64,000 bases of DNA from Antilocapra americana (Eukaryota; Chordata; Mammalia; Artiodactyla; Antilocapridae), in the NCBI GenBank assembly GCA_007570785.1, contig ML661799.1:1649598-1713597 (forward strand), in the 5' to 3' direction. Position 1 is the first letter of the stretch, and the number at the start of each line of letters is the position of its first letter. The notes below the pieces were generated by a model that searched no databases, was not told where the DNA came from, and was given only the letters and a program-made list of their open reading frames with translations. Shown here one piece after another: positions 1 to 11,770 of this stretch. The position numbers were made by a program, and so were the translations under genes.

Positions 1-266
1 AGGCCACTACTTAACACAGAGGAGGGCTACAAGGTGTATGCCATCTTAACCATGTAACCACTGTAACAAGGTGGCATGGCTGGGGCCCAGGCACCTGCGG
101 CTTCTACCCACAGGCCTCGTCTGAGAACTTATTTGTTTTTTATGTCCTTGCTATGTTTCTGAAACATTTTCTGAAAAAGAATTTCATCCCCTTTCTTACT
201 GACTTCCTCTTAAATCAAGTAGATTGATGTGGAGTGGCTTTTTTAGCTTTGTCCTATGGCTTTTCT

Positions 267-563
267 GGGCTTCCCTGATAGCTCAGTTGGTCAAGAATCC
301 GCCTGCAATGCAGGAGACCCTGGTTCGATTCCTGGGTTGGGAAGATCTACTGGAGAAGGGATTGGCTACCTACTCCAGTATTCTTGGGCTTCCCTTGTGG
401 CTCAGCTGGTAAAGAATCTACCTGCAATGTGGGAGACCTGGGTTTGATCCCTGGGTTGGGAAGATCCCCTGGAGAAGGGAAAGGCTACCCACTCTAGTAT
501 TCTGGCCTGGAGAATTCCATGGGGTCACAAACAGTCAGACATGACTGAGTGACTTTCACTCAC
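267..563 (+). repeat. Tandem pair of Bov-tA-type SINEs
   Basis: Two tRNA-derived heads follow each other head to tail: 267-385 (lacking its tail) and 386-563 (full, ending in the usual 'gactgagtgactttcac' tail). The first copy breaks off exactly at 'ccagtattctt', where the second head begins. Confidence 0.9.
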
Positions 564-1009
564 ATGTTATTTTAGAAACTAGAATTCTCTAACTTCAGAT
601 TTTGTGCAGTAGAATTTAGTAATCAAATTATTTTCCCCAATGGCAAAAGTTAATTTTAATTTAAAAATCAAATCATAAACATTTCCAAAAGAGAAACAAA
701 CCAAAAAAAAAAACCCTCTGCTACTTTAATGAACTGCTGTTCTTTAAGGCAACTTTTATCCTTTGACTTTAATAGTTTTAATAGTTTATTGGTTTCTTAC
801 AATACTTCTATCAAACAGGAAAAAACAATATGTACATTTTTTTACCTTCTGACAGAATATTATTACCCCTTTCCTTAGGAGTAACAAAAGCAGTTTATCT
901 ATTTGAAAGAAATTTAATGATTATCTCTTTAAGTTAAATCATTTAAATGGCATTTTAGTATGTCATATCACAGGAAATAGACATCAAAATGATATAAATG
1001 CACTTATTT

Positions 1010-1250
1010 ACAAAACAGAAATAGACTCATAGGCATAGAAAACATTTATGGTTATCAAAGAGGAAGGAGGGAAGGATAAATTGGGAATTGGGGATTATCA
1101 GATATATAATATTGTATATGAAATAGATAAATAGATAAAAAATAAACAAGGGCCCACTGTATAGCACTGGAAACTATGTTCAGTATCTCATAATAACCTA
1201 TCATGGAAAAGAATCTGAAACATGTATATTATTATCTGATATCAACTATT
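1010..1250 (+). repeat. Bovine-type L1 3' end fragment
   Basis: Wording such as 'actcataggcatagaaaac', 'gggcccactgtatagcac' and 'ataacctatcatggaaaagaatctgaa' matches the 3' part of young ruminant L1 elements on the + strand. Confidence 0.7.
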
Positions 1251-1904
1251 TGCTATTTTCTAAGAAAAAAGTAAAAAACAATATAGCTTTTTAATCACAT
1301 GTCATCATTTACATTACACATTGTGACATTTAGGATGTTTAAGCATAAAGGTACCCGAAAAGTAAGCACATTTACCATTTGACATCTTCCTGTGGGCTGT
1401 TTTCCTTATATCTTTGAGGAAAGAAAGGCAGAATTCAGTTTGTAAAATGCTACCTATTTAGAGAAGACACAGTTGTCTAGTAGTTGGGGAAAGCTTCAGA
1501 AAAGATTACAGCAGTGGGGAGTTTCACTGCATTTTTCAGCCTGAAACTAAAACAAATAAAAAAGGGAAACAGCTTATTCCTGTTATTTTTACTTCCTCTT
1601 ATTGTGTCTTCCTTGCATGCATTAGCCTTGTGATTTGTGATTAATCAGAGGTTATTTCTAGTTGCCCCCGTAAGGAGAAGAGAAAGAAAGACGAAGAGGT
1701 TGCTTCTAAAGTTAAAACCTGTGGTCCATCATTTAGTATTTCAGTTCAGCCAGTTGTAGGAATAATTTGAAAGATAGATGGAAACTATCGTGTGTATTTG
1801 CTGAAAATCCTTATGGAAGAGAAGTATGTATAGAGTCAAGCTGAGAATTTTATTATGAAGGAAATTATTTCCTTAGAAAAGCACAGCAATAAGTCTATTC
1901 CATG

Positions 1905-2480
1905 AAACCATTCTTGTGTGTGCACAAGGATGCTCATTGCAGTATTGTTTAATACAGTATTTGAAAGATATAAACAGCCTAAAATATCCATCAGTAAAAA
2001 TATAGGTAAAAATATGGGTGCATAACTGATACATCCTTATTATGGAATATTATATAATCACATGTTTTTTAATGAGAAAGCAAAAGCTTTTCATTTACTG
2101 TCTTCAAAAGCTAAGACACACTAAGTGAAAACAAGTTGCAGAACAATTTTACAGAAAATAATATCTATGTAATTACACACACACACACCCTACACACACA
2201 TGTACATGCTTGAAAAATGTCGGGAAGGATGCCTGTCATACCAAGAACCTTCAGAAAAGAAAGAGAAGTTGGGTTATGTTTAGGAAGGAGTTTAGCTTTA
2301 TCTATGGGGTTAAAATTTTATGAGAAAATAGTCATTTGCTAATGGTGAAATTAAAATAAAAGTTGTATTTCTAAGAAATACATTGTGAGCAGTGGGATGG
2401 CAAGGAGTCAAGAACAACATTTACTTTTTAAACTTCAGGTAATTTATACTTCTCACAGAAATCTGTATTAACTCAAAAAT
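1905..2480 (+). repeat. Old L1 3' fragment
   Basis: 'caaggatgctcattgcagtattg' followed by 'tatggaatattatataatca' is the region after ORF2 of ancient mammalian L1. It is diverged, with a short CA run near 2173-2190. Confidence 0.55.
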
Positions 2481-3264
2481 ATAGTTAAGAGAGTAGAGAA
2501 GTATAGCATGCCTGGGGCAAGCATGAGCTTACTACCCCTATATCCCTGATTTTCTCCCCAAAAGGCAGACTAAATTTCTGACTGATTTTTCAAATTCTGC
2601 CTTTGTGTAGGATACCTAAAAGTTATTCTTTCAGAGCAGTTTCTTTCAGAGGTCATGGATTCAAATTACGTACAGCTAACAACATATATGTTTGAAGCCA
2701 AGAAATTTTAATATCATAGCAAAAGATGTACTGCCCTTCAAAGTATTTTTCCTGTCTTAAGTTCCATTATGTGTAGTTCATAATATTTCATCATTCAACA
2801 ACAACAAAAAGTATATTCTGCCTCAAAAAGTCAACTTCAGCCAGTGAGTGCTAAGATATGCATAAGTTAAAGAAAAATTGAATTAGGAAGTCTAATTCAA
2901 TACCTAATGTGTTGTCTGTTCAACAAAAGACTGAATTCATTGGTAGATACGAGATTATTTGATTCAGAAGTCTCTTGTTGATTTGAACTTCATATACAGA
3001 ACTTCTCATATAAGTGTACCTAGTTAATTTTTGTACAGTTAAAGCATACTTTTTTCTTTTTCTTTGCACATTATTTTGCTGCACTGAATGCTGCATGTCT
3101 GTTGATAGACCCTGGAAAGTTCTTCAGAAATATTTGGTATCTGAGAAAATAAGTTAAGGCCCTTTAAATTTAACTTGAATGTATTCAAGCCTCAAAAAAT
3201 AGGTTGCCACTTATTAATTCATATTTTTGAGAAAAGAGATTTACCTTTAGTAATATAGTTGGCC

Positions 3265-3714
3265 AACTAAAAATTGTCACTCGCCATCTGGTTCTGCAAG
3301 AATGAAGTCACTAGCCACTGCAGTTACTGACCTTCACCACATCCTGAAAAGAGTTCAGGGCAGAAATCAGGATTGAGGCACTCTGTGCCCTGGGAGAAAC
3401 TGGCAAAACAGGACTTCAGGTAGATATTGTCAAGAGAAGGTTTTATGACCTCAATTGCTTGCATCTTCTCATATGTAGAAAAGCACTGAGATCATTAATG
3501 GAGACTTCTCCCAACAACCTTCTAGCAACAACCTCTGCCAAAATCTGTGCCTGGTTGTATGTTTTCCCCATCACCAGAATCATATATATATAGGACCTTC
3601 CCTCTTACCTCTTTGGAGCATTTCCTCGGGGCTATCTGAGAGGCTGTCTCCCAGTTTGCACCTAAATAAAACTTAACTCACAAGTCTCACATTGTGCATT
3701 TTTTTCAGCTGACA
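3265..3714 (+). repeat. Candidate solitary endogenous-retrovirus LTR
   Basis: A TATA box (3582-3592, catatatatatag) is followed 70-80 bases later by an AATAAA (3665-3670) and the block ends in '...cagctgaca', a U3-R-U5 arrangement. The sequence between is C-rich, with 'ggggctatctgagaggctgtctcc', typical of R/U5 in class I LTRs. No gag, pol or env reading frame is visible nearby. The 5' edge is uncertain and the family is not named. Confidence 0.5.
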
Positions 3715-4184
3715 AGTTTCATAATTTCACTACTGCTGATAATTTCCACTCAGTGACATTATTTACATCTCACCCCTGTACAAAGAAAGAACAATTTGTT
3801 CTTCAGACAGGAAATTATTGCTTTGTGTTTGTTTCCATATTTTTAGTAAAGGATACCAAATAATTAGGGTATGCACATTTGTTCACTGTGTATCTGTATT
3901 CAACTAAAACATTTTAAAAGTCAACTAACATTTCACCTCCATGTCCTTTCCTATCAAATTGAGATCTGCATCCCCTAAGTGGTTAGTAATGGGAGTTTTG
4001 AGAAGATTGAAGAAGAGTACAATACTTTTTCAAGGGTACAACATTGATTGTCTTTCTTCATCTGTCTGGGTATATTTACAAAAAATAATGTTTGCTACAC
4101 TTTTCAACTAACGACCCCAGTGGGCATCTGTCTAAATTACACATGTCCTTTATCTTTTGGAATATATTTCTTTCTTTTTCTTTT

Positions 4185-4345
4185 TAATTTATTTTTTCTC
4201 TTTTTTTTTTTTTTTTTACTTTACAATATTGTATTGGTTTTGCCATACATTGGCAAGAATCTGCCGTGGGTGTACATATGTTCCCCATCCAGAACCCCCT
4301 CCCACCTCCCTCCCCATCCCATCCCTCTGGGTCATTTCTTTATCC
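4185..4345 (-). repeat. Bovine-type L1 3' fragment, inverted
   Basis: A poly-T run at 4201-4220 is followed by 'actttacaatattgtattgg' and 'cctccctccccatcccatccc', the complement of the ruminant L1 3' end. The same block recurs at 60125-60270. Confidence 0.75.
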
Positions 4346-6639
4346 CCCATTTCTCCAGTGTTTTAGTTTTTCACAAAAACAAAATATTCATTATTCCTCC
4401 TTTAGTTACTTTCCAAACTGATAGCTCTGAGTTCTTTTCTCTTTAAAATCTTCCTTTCAGTCTCCTGTCCTTCCTTTCCTGACAGTATCTTTCATCCTAG
4501 AAATCATTAAAGGAAAAGAGAACTAAAACAAAGTCTTCCTGATTTAGGATAGAGCCAGTTTTCCTGTTCTTTATGGATTATAATGGAGAAAGGGTCTAGG
4601 TTATCCCATTCTTGTCTTCAGTAACATTTAAAGTTTCCTAATGGTATCAACACTCCTTAAAATAAAAACTAAAAGGAAGGGCTTATGTATCTCCAAACAA
4701 AGATTTCCTGTTCTTCTGATCCAGGCGTACTCTAATCCCCTTCTGTGCACTTTTATCATGAAGATGAAAGTAGTAGTCTTGGGTCAGAATCACTTGGAAT
4801 TGATAGTAGCAGTGATCAACTTCCTCATGTTTGGTTTCACCGTATATTCAGTGCCTTACTGTAGTGATGAACATTACCAGTTCACATTTTAAATTATCAT
4901 CAAACACCCCATGATGCACCTAGAGCTCATCCTGTTCTCTAAAGAACAATCCTTTTCTGACTGGAGTCCTAAGCCAGCTGGTTGAAACTGAGTAGTAACT
5001 AGCTACCTCCCTCTGCATAAGGCTTCAGTGACAACAGAAATCGCCATCTTCCCGTCCTCTGTCTTGTGATACAGAGCTTGTTAGAATGTGTCATTAGCAC
5101 TGTCCTTGCTTCTGTCTGCCTGCCCTGACATCTTGTTCTCACTGAGTTGTGGTTCGCAAACCATACTGGTCCCCTTTTTTCATTCTTCCCTGTCTCTGCA
5201 CTCCCTTTGACCATCCACTTAACTCCTATCTACTTGATACACTTACTTGTGAACACTGTTACTTCTCAGCCAAGCAAGAACCCCTTTCCCAAGGCCTTAC
5301 ATTTGAGCAGCTTATTTCCTGTCACATTTCCCTGTAGTATTAGTCTGTGTTTGTAATAAAAGAATCTTGCTTCGAATCAAACTGATAGTTAAGACATCTC
5401 CCACAGTTATACATCTTCAAATCCTTCTGCCTCAGAATCCCCCGACTAGAGAAAGAAGACACCCTGTCACATCTTAATTTATGAACTCTTTTTTTAGTAT
5501 TTTATCACTGAAGTTAGTTTCTACATTGTCTGTTAATACATAGTGAGTAAAAGAGCCAGAGCATATCTCTAATAAAGATGCTTCTAAAGTTCATAGTTAC
5601 TTAAAGTATCACACAGTTATAGTGTGCAGTCCAGTCACCTTATGTAATACTTCAGAGATGGTTTTTGGATAGTGTGACCCACCCCCCAGCCTCATGGTGT
5701 TTCCTGTGATTCATTAAATTGCTGATAGTCCCATTTATCTGCCAGAACCCACCCACTTCCAGGGTTGGCCTTTTCCTTCCTACTCCTTATGAGTCTAAGG
5801 TTTGAGTCTTAGAAAGTTCTGATCAAACAAATTGTACTTGGTATTCCTTTAAACATTAATGGTATTGTTTAGAAAGCATTCAAATAAGCAGAAACAGCTT
5901 GTTTATTTCTGCTGTCAGGCCTTCAACTTGTCTGGCAAATTTTAAGCTCTTGAAAGCAGGGGCTTAGTCAAATCTACATCCCCCTAACATCACCCACATC
6001 ACTCAGCATAAAAGTACCCAGCAAACATTAAGCATTCAATGTAAGGGTTCAGAGCACGTGCCTGTGAACCAACCATACGTCCAGAAAATCTTCTCAGATT
6101 TCTGCAATGCCGTTTTTGATTGTCTAACCCTAGTAACACAGGCTTTTTTTTTTTCACATTTTGTATATTTGATACTAGGCGAAATTTCTCCTGCTTTGTA
6201 AGCTTTTATAACATTCATCAATTTAAAACAGTAATGCTGATACCTTATCATTTCTTTGAGAATTTACATATTTATTATAGCTTAAACTCCTTAAAATTAT
6301 AGATTTAGGAGTTACACTTCTTACGTTCCTCTTTCTATTCTGGTGTTTTTCAGACTTTTTTGACAGAGACACCTAGTCAAAAATAGACTTCGCATCATGA
6401 CACAAGGGATACACCAACACACACACATGCCCTCACACACACACCTCTATATTCTTATACCAAAAGAAAAGTTTCTTAAAATAGTGCTCATAATGTTCAG
6501 TGCTCTGCGATGTTTTCAGCTCTGTTCGAGTTCATTTTTAATCTGCTGATCATGACCTACTAAATTGCAATTCATTCCTATGAAGGACTGGGGAATATCT
6601 GTTCATGTGTATTACTCTTTCAGTTAACATACACAGTAC

Positions 6640-7730
6640 TTCAGTTCAGTTCAGTTGCTCAGTCGTGTCTGACTCTTTGCGACCCCATGAATTGCAGCAC
6701 GCAGGCCTCCCTATCCATCACCAACTCCCAGAGTCTACCCAAACCCATGTCCATCGAGTCGGTGATGCCATCCAGCCATCTCATCCTCTGTCGTCCCCTT
6801 CTCCTCCTGCCCTCAATCCTTCCCAACATTAGGGTCTTTTCCAATGAGTTAACTCTTCGCATGAAGTGGCCAAACTATTGGAGTTTCAGCTTCAACATCA
6901 GTCCTTCCAGTGAACACCCAGGACTGATCTCCTTTAGGATGGACTGGTTGGATCTCCTTGCAGTCCAAGGTACTCTCAAGAGTCTTCTCCAACACCACAG
7001 TTCTACAGAGTGAAGTAAGCCAGAAGGAAAAACAACAATACAGTATACTAACGCATATATATGGAATTTAGAAAGATGGTAATGATAACCCTGTATGTGA
7101 GACAGCAAAAGAGACGCAGATGTATAGAACAGTCTTTTGGACTCTATGGGAGAGGGCAAGGGGTGGGATGATAAGGGAGAATGGCATTGAAACAAAAGCA
7201 TCAATTCTTAAGCATTCAGCTTTCTTCACCATCCAACTCTCACATCCATACATGACTACTGGAAATACCATTGCCTTGACTAGACAGACCTTTGTTGACA
7301 AAGTAATGACTCTGCTTTTAAATATGCTGTCTAGGTTGGTCATAACTTTCCTTCCAAGGAGTAAGTATCTTTTAATTTCATGGCTGCAATCACCATCTGC
7401 AGTGATTTTGGAGCCCAAAAAAATAACGTCAGCCACTGTTTCGCTATCTATTTGCCATGAAGTGATGGGATGCCATGATCTTAGTTTTCTGAATGTTGAG
7501 CTTCAGGCCAGCCTTTCACTTTCATCAAGAGGGTCTTTAGTTCTTCCTCACTTTCTGCTATAAAGTTGATGTCATCTGCATATCTGAGGTTATTGATATT
7601 TCTCCCGGCAGTGTTGATTCCAGCTTGTGCTTCTTCCAGCCCAGCATTTCTCATGATGTACTCTGCATATAAGTTAAATAAGCAGGGTGGTAATATACAG
7701 CCTTGACGTACTCCTTTTCCTATTTGGAAC
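6640..7730 (-). repeat. BovB LINE 3' portion, inverted, with an L1 insert
   Basis: It opens with the TTCAGT repeats of the BovB 3' end and runs through the reverse complement of the RT C-terminal region ('tgatgtcatctgcatatctgaggtt' encodes YADDI on the minus strand) to about 7726. Positions 7011-7196 are not BovB but an L1 3' segment (listed separately). The frames are broken. Confidence 0.9.
7011..7196 (+). repeat. L1 3' segment embedded in BovB
   Basis: 'agtgaagtaagccagaagg', 'tatatatggaatttagaaag' and 'gagaatggcattgaaac' are consecutive phrases of ruminant L1 near its 3' end. BovB resumes at 'aaaagcatcaattctt' with little or no loss. No poly(A) tail is present. Confidence 0.8.
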
Positions 7731-9312
7731 TAGTCTAGATTTTGCTAACAGCAAAAAAGAAAAAAACATTGACCTCAATAAAATGATGAGAGTACAGAGA
7801 GGCTAAGACATCAGGAAAGAGGCTGAAAAATAAACATCTATTATATGTCTTAGGCTTAAGGCAAAATACAGAATGTAGGAAGAAAGATGTATGATAAGTG
7901 CTTTTTCCTTCAAATAACTTAAAATCTAGCGAGGATAAAATAAAAGACAGGAAAGTGAGAAATGTTTATAACAACGCAAGAGATAATTACCAATTGACCA
8001 CATTATATACTATGTCAAATACTAGTTCAAGATTGATTGCTAAGTAAATAGAATGTTATTGATTATCCAGGTTCCTGATATATTTTTAGCGATGTGTTAC
8101 TTCTGAGTTATCTGGGATTGGTGAATTTTGTTTTGCTTTTAATTAAGATTTCCTAGCCTGGTCCAGTTTTACAGGATCCTAAATCTGTGGAGTTGAGTTT
8201 AAGTCATTGACTCTAAAATAAAGGAAGATCTGTATTCTAAACTTAGCTATTGAAAAAATTAATTCATATTTATTGTACTTTGTGTCAAGTACAAGAGGAA
8301 GAATTTTTACATTACTCATTTAATTTTTATAACTATAGGTATATTTGTTACCCTCATTCTACAGAAGAAGAATCTGAGGCACAGAGAAGTTAAGGTCGTT
8401 GCTAAAGGTAACACAGAAAGTAATAGTGACAGGATACAATCTCAGCTCTGTTAGACTCTAGGGCCCAAAAGTATTAAAGAAAATAAACACATAGAAACCC
8501 AGATTTGAGAAGACAGCACTTATGGTTAAGTGGAAGGGGTATTCAGTTTTTGATAATTTATTAGAAATTTTTTTTAAGTGATGAAAATTTTCTCCTTGTT
8601 CCCATAATAAATTTTGTGCCATATTCCATCTCATTTTCCAATCCACTGTTTGGTATAATAAATACAGAATTCACTTTTCCCATATTCAGACCCTTATTAG
8701 AATGTACTTAAGAGAATTGTTTCATGATAAGGAACCTTTTTTCGATTATTTCACAGATTCTTTTCACTTACATTGAAGCTACCAATTTTATATAACTTGT
8801 AATTACTATGCAAGTGATTATGGAATTACAGTGAAGTACTTCAAGAGAAAACAGACAGCTTGACAACTTTTCTCAGAGAAGTCTGAGAACTCACCACAGA
8901 AACTCCGCATCCATTACTTGTAACTCTGTGATGCTTATTAATTCTACAGGATAATAACGGTGTGGGTTTTAAAAAGTCATATTTTTAAGGGTGAGCTAAC
9001 TGTATACTCAAACCTGAGAGGAGCTTCTCAGCAGATCTGGTATCAATCTTGAATTGTACTCCTAGCTCTGCTCTCCCATGCTGCTTTCTCCATGGTGTTC
9101 TGAAAAGGAGAAGGTCATAAAAATATTCAGGTTTGCTTTTCTTTTGCTTCCTTTGTGTGTTTTGCTAAATAGGGATTTGCCATAGGACATTAATAGCTAC
9201 AATTAGATACTTTCATTGAATCCTGGGTTATCAATCTCATGTTTTTATACCTGAACTTAAAGAAACAGACGTTCTTCATGAAAACATTGATGATTCACAT
9301 TTGTTTGACATT

Positions 9313-9620
9313 AATGCTCTTATCCATCCTAGAGGAGATCAGTCCTGGGTGTTCATTGGAAGGACTGATGTTGAAGCTGAAACTCCAATACTTTGGCCAC
9401 TTCATGCAAAGAGTTGACTCATTGGAAAAGACCCTAATGCTGGGAAGGATTGGGGGCAGGAGGAGAAGGGAACAACAGAGGATGAGATGGCTGGATGGCA
9501 TCACCGACTCGATGATGATGACTCTGGGAGTTGGTGATGGACAGGGAGGCCTGGCGTGCTGCGGTTCATGGGGTCGCAAAGAGTTGGACACTACTGAGCG
9601 ACTGAACTGAATGCTCTTAT
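9313..9620 (+). repeat. 5'-truncated BovB copy with target-site duplication
   Basis: The last 285 bases or so of BovB (about 9324-9609) end in 'ctgaactga'. They are flanked by the perfect 11-bp duplication aatgctcttat at 9313-9323 and 9610-9620. Confidence 0.9.
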
Positions 9621-9678
9621 ATATGTAATTAAAATTAGTTTTTTGTCTACTCTTTCCATAATTTTTTAAAAATAATAG

Positions 9679-9788
9679 GACTTCCCTGGCAGTCCAATGG
9701 TTAAGACTCCCAACTCCTAATGCAGCAGGCATGAGTTCAATCCCTGGTAAGGGAACTAAGATCCAGCATGCCACAAGGTGCAACCAAT
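9679..9788 (+). repeat. CHR-type SINE
   Basis: Begins 'ggacttccctggcagtccaa' and contains the tRNA B-box-like 'gagttcaatccctgg', ending 'ccacaaggtgcaacc'. Confidence 0.8.
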
Positions 9789-11126
9789 ATGAAGATGATA
9801 ATGATAAATAGTCAGTTTTGGACTTGGTCTTGTCTTTCTCCATCCTAAATGGACTTGATTTTGAAATTTTACTGAGAATTTTCTTTTTAATTTGAACCTC
9901 AAAATAAGATTCTGTCTTTTAATTTACATGCTTACATGTGCACACATACATACTTGTAATAAGGTTAGGGGGGTTAGTTAATGGTAACTTACAGCAACAA
10001 ATGAATTTCAAATTTCTAGTATACAGATATTCTCCAAATATTCCAATAACGTCATTGCTTAAGATGGTTGTAGTCAAGTTAGAAGTAAAACCCAGGTCTT
10101 CTAACTCTTGCTTTGAGCATTTGCCAACCAATACCAACACAAATTTGTAACAAGGCTAATTCCTGAGTCTAGAACTTTGGCAGTCTCTAATGAAGAACGA
10201 GGCATCTAATGTTCAGCAGTGAAACCTATTTCTGTGTCAAAGAAACCCATGTTTGCTTTATTTTCTTGAGGGTTTTTGTTCTGTTTTTTTAAGCATGGTC
10301 CCTGAATTGTGTATTTTTCTTTTCAGATGGGTTCCCATTTGTGGGTAGTGGTAGTAAAAAATATCTATATAGCTCCTGATAAAATAATTTTTTTAATTGA
10401 GAAATGAGAATAGTTTTTGTAACTAGAATTCATTTGAAAGCTTAAATTATACAGTACTTTGCTCTGACTTTTGAGGAAGTTTCCTCAGCCCTCCATGAAC
10501 ACTTCATTTTTTTTTTAATGTTTTAGGAAACATTTGAATGTCTGTTTATTAAAGTGATTGTTAATGTCCTTTGTTCACCTGCATGTAATATATGATGCTC
10601 AAATGAAATAGTACTTCAAATTTTTCCTAGCAGAGACAAGAGGGTAGCCTAAGAATCTCCTTCGACTGCCTTCCTGATCATTTGACCTGACTTGGTGCCC
10701 AGGCTAAAAGCCCTAGGCCAGACTCCAAGCACCAGCCCACATTCCCTGCTCAAGTTCCCCAAGCCCTGAAGGGGACAGAATGGAGATGAAAGATAGCAAC
10801 TGAATGGAGGCTGGAAGAGGGGGTAGAGGGATTCTGTCTGCACCCCTAGTGCTGAGAGCCTCCACCCTCTTGACTCATCAGCAGTCAAGTGAAGTTCTAT
10901 GTGGAGAAATCACAGCCAGTCCTCAGTTATAATGTAGAATTATTTTTAGCATCCTTTACTTATCTATGACCACCATGTCAGGTCTCTAAATCTGTAAACT
11001 CATAAAGAGTTTTTATTTCTAAAATATGTTTACTATATTTTAGAAATGCAAATTTCATAACTCAGCAAGGAAAGATAAGATATACCCATTGGTAATATAA
11101 GCATTCATAAGCTGAGGCAGTAAGCA

Positions 11127-11335
11127 TAGCATGGTCATAAGACTTTAGAGCCAGGCTGCCTGGGTTTAAATCCCAGTTCTAACAGCTTGCTAGCCAAGTG
11201 ACCTGAAACAAGTCACTTGACCTCTGCATAGTAATTTTCCCATCTGCAAAATGGAAATGATAGCACTACTTTAAAAATCAAAGTAAAACTTAAATAAGGT
11301 AATCTGAATCTAAACACTTGGATCAGCATCTAACA
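11127..11335 (+). repeat. MIR SINE
   Basis: 'gccaggctgcctgggtttaa', 'caagtcacttgacctctgc' and 'cccatctgcaaaatgg' are the head, core and tail of a mammalian MIR, about 200 bp upstream of the 77-codon exon. Confidence 0.85.
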
Positions 11336-11539
11336 TGTAATTAGCTCTGTATAAGGATTTGTTCTCATTAGTATGCTGTGCGCCTATTCTGATGCTATGT
11401 CTACACTTAGATGGCCCGTCTGATTTGTAGTCCACAGGTTACTTCATACCAATGCCACCACCTTTGATGACTAACTGCTAGCAAATCCCCTCTTCAGTAA
11501 TATTTGAAAGGAAAATGCTTATTTTTCCTTCTTTCCCAG

Positions 11540-11770
11540 GCCCAACATAGAGATACTTTCATTGAAGAACGTTACGGAAAATACAACATCAGTGATCCTT
11601 TAATGGCGCTCCAGAGAGACTTTGAAGCCCTGAAAGAGAAGAGTGATGGCGAGAAGCAGCCGGTGTGTGCGAGCCCACTCTCAGTTCTTAAGGTGGTGAT
11701 GAAACAGTGCAAGAGCATGCAGGAGCGCATGCTGTCACAGCTGGCAGCTGCTGAGAGCCGGCATCGCAAG
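11540..11770 (+). CDS. CTTNBP2NL: CTTNBP2NL coding exon (77 codons): CTTNBP2 N-terminal-like protein
   Basis: This exon encodes about residues 34-110 of the CTTNBP2 N-terminal-like protein. A pyrimidine-rich acceptor ending in CAG precedes position 11540, and a GTGGGT donor follows 11770. The 231-bp exon is phase 0 at both ends. The translation starts AQHRDTFIEERYGKYN and ends AAAESRHRK, nearly identical to my recollection of the human protein. It is part of the conserved N-terminal CortBP2 domain, a helical region shared with CTTNBP2 that is linked to cortactin and actin-rich structures and to the striatin/PP2A (STRIPAK) complex. The open frame continues a few codons into both introns, but the splice sites and the homology end at these borders. 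The identity rests on remembered protein similarity, with no alignment run. Confidence 0.95.

Larger units (their letters stand above)
1..11539 (+). other. CTTNBP2NL: CTTNBP2NL intron upstream of the first exon in the window
   Basis: No coding exon is recognisable here. The exon at 11540 opens in phase 0 with a residue that is about number 34 in the human protein. The start exon (human protein begins MNLEKLSKPEL) was looked for on the + strand and not found, so it probably lies left of the window. The intron holds SINE, L1 and BovB pieces, an LTR-like block and a MIR, each listed separately. The remaining stretches (about 565-1010, 2480-3260, 4345-6340, 7730-9310, 9790-11120) are AT-rich, and I see no gene or recognisable element in them apart from short simple repeats. 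Confidence 0.75.

Noticed and set aside
386..460. tRNA-like A and B box sequences at the SINE heads throughout the window
   Set aside because: They belong to tRNA-derived SINEs with diverged cloverleafs and long non-tRNA tails; no stand-alone tRNA gene was seen.
9239..9843. 123- and 182-codon open frames
   Set aside because: They are BovB and CHR SINE sequence read through; no host gene.
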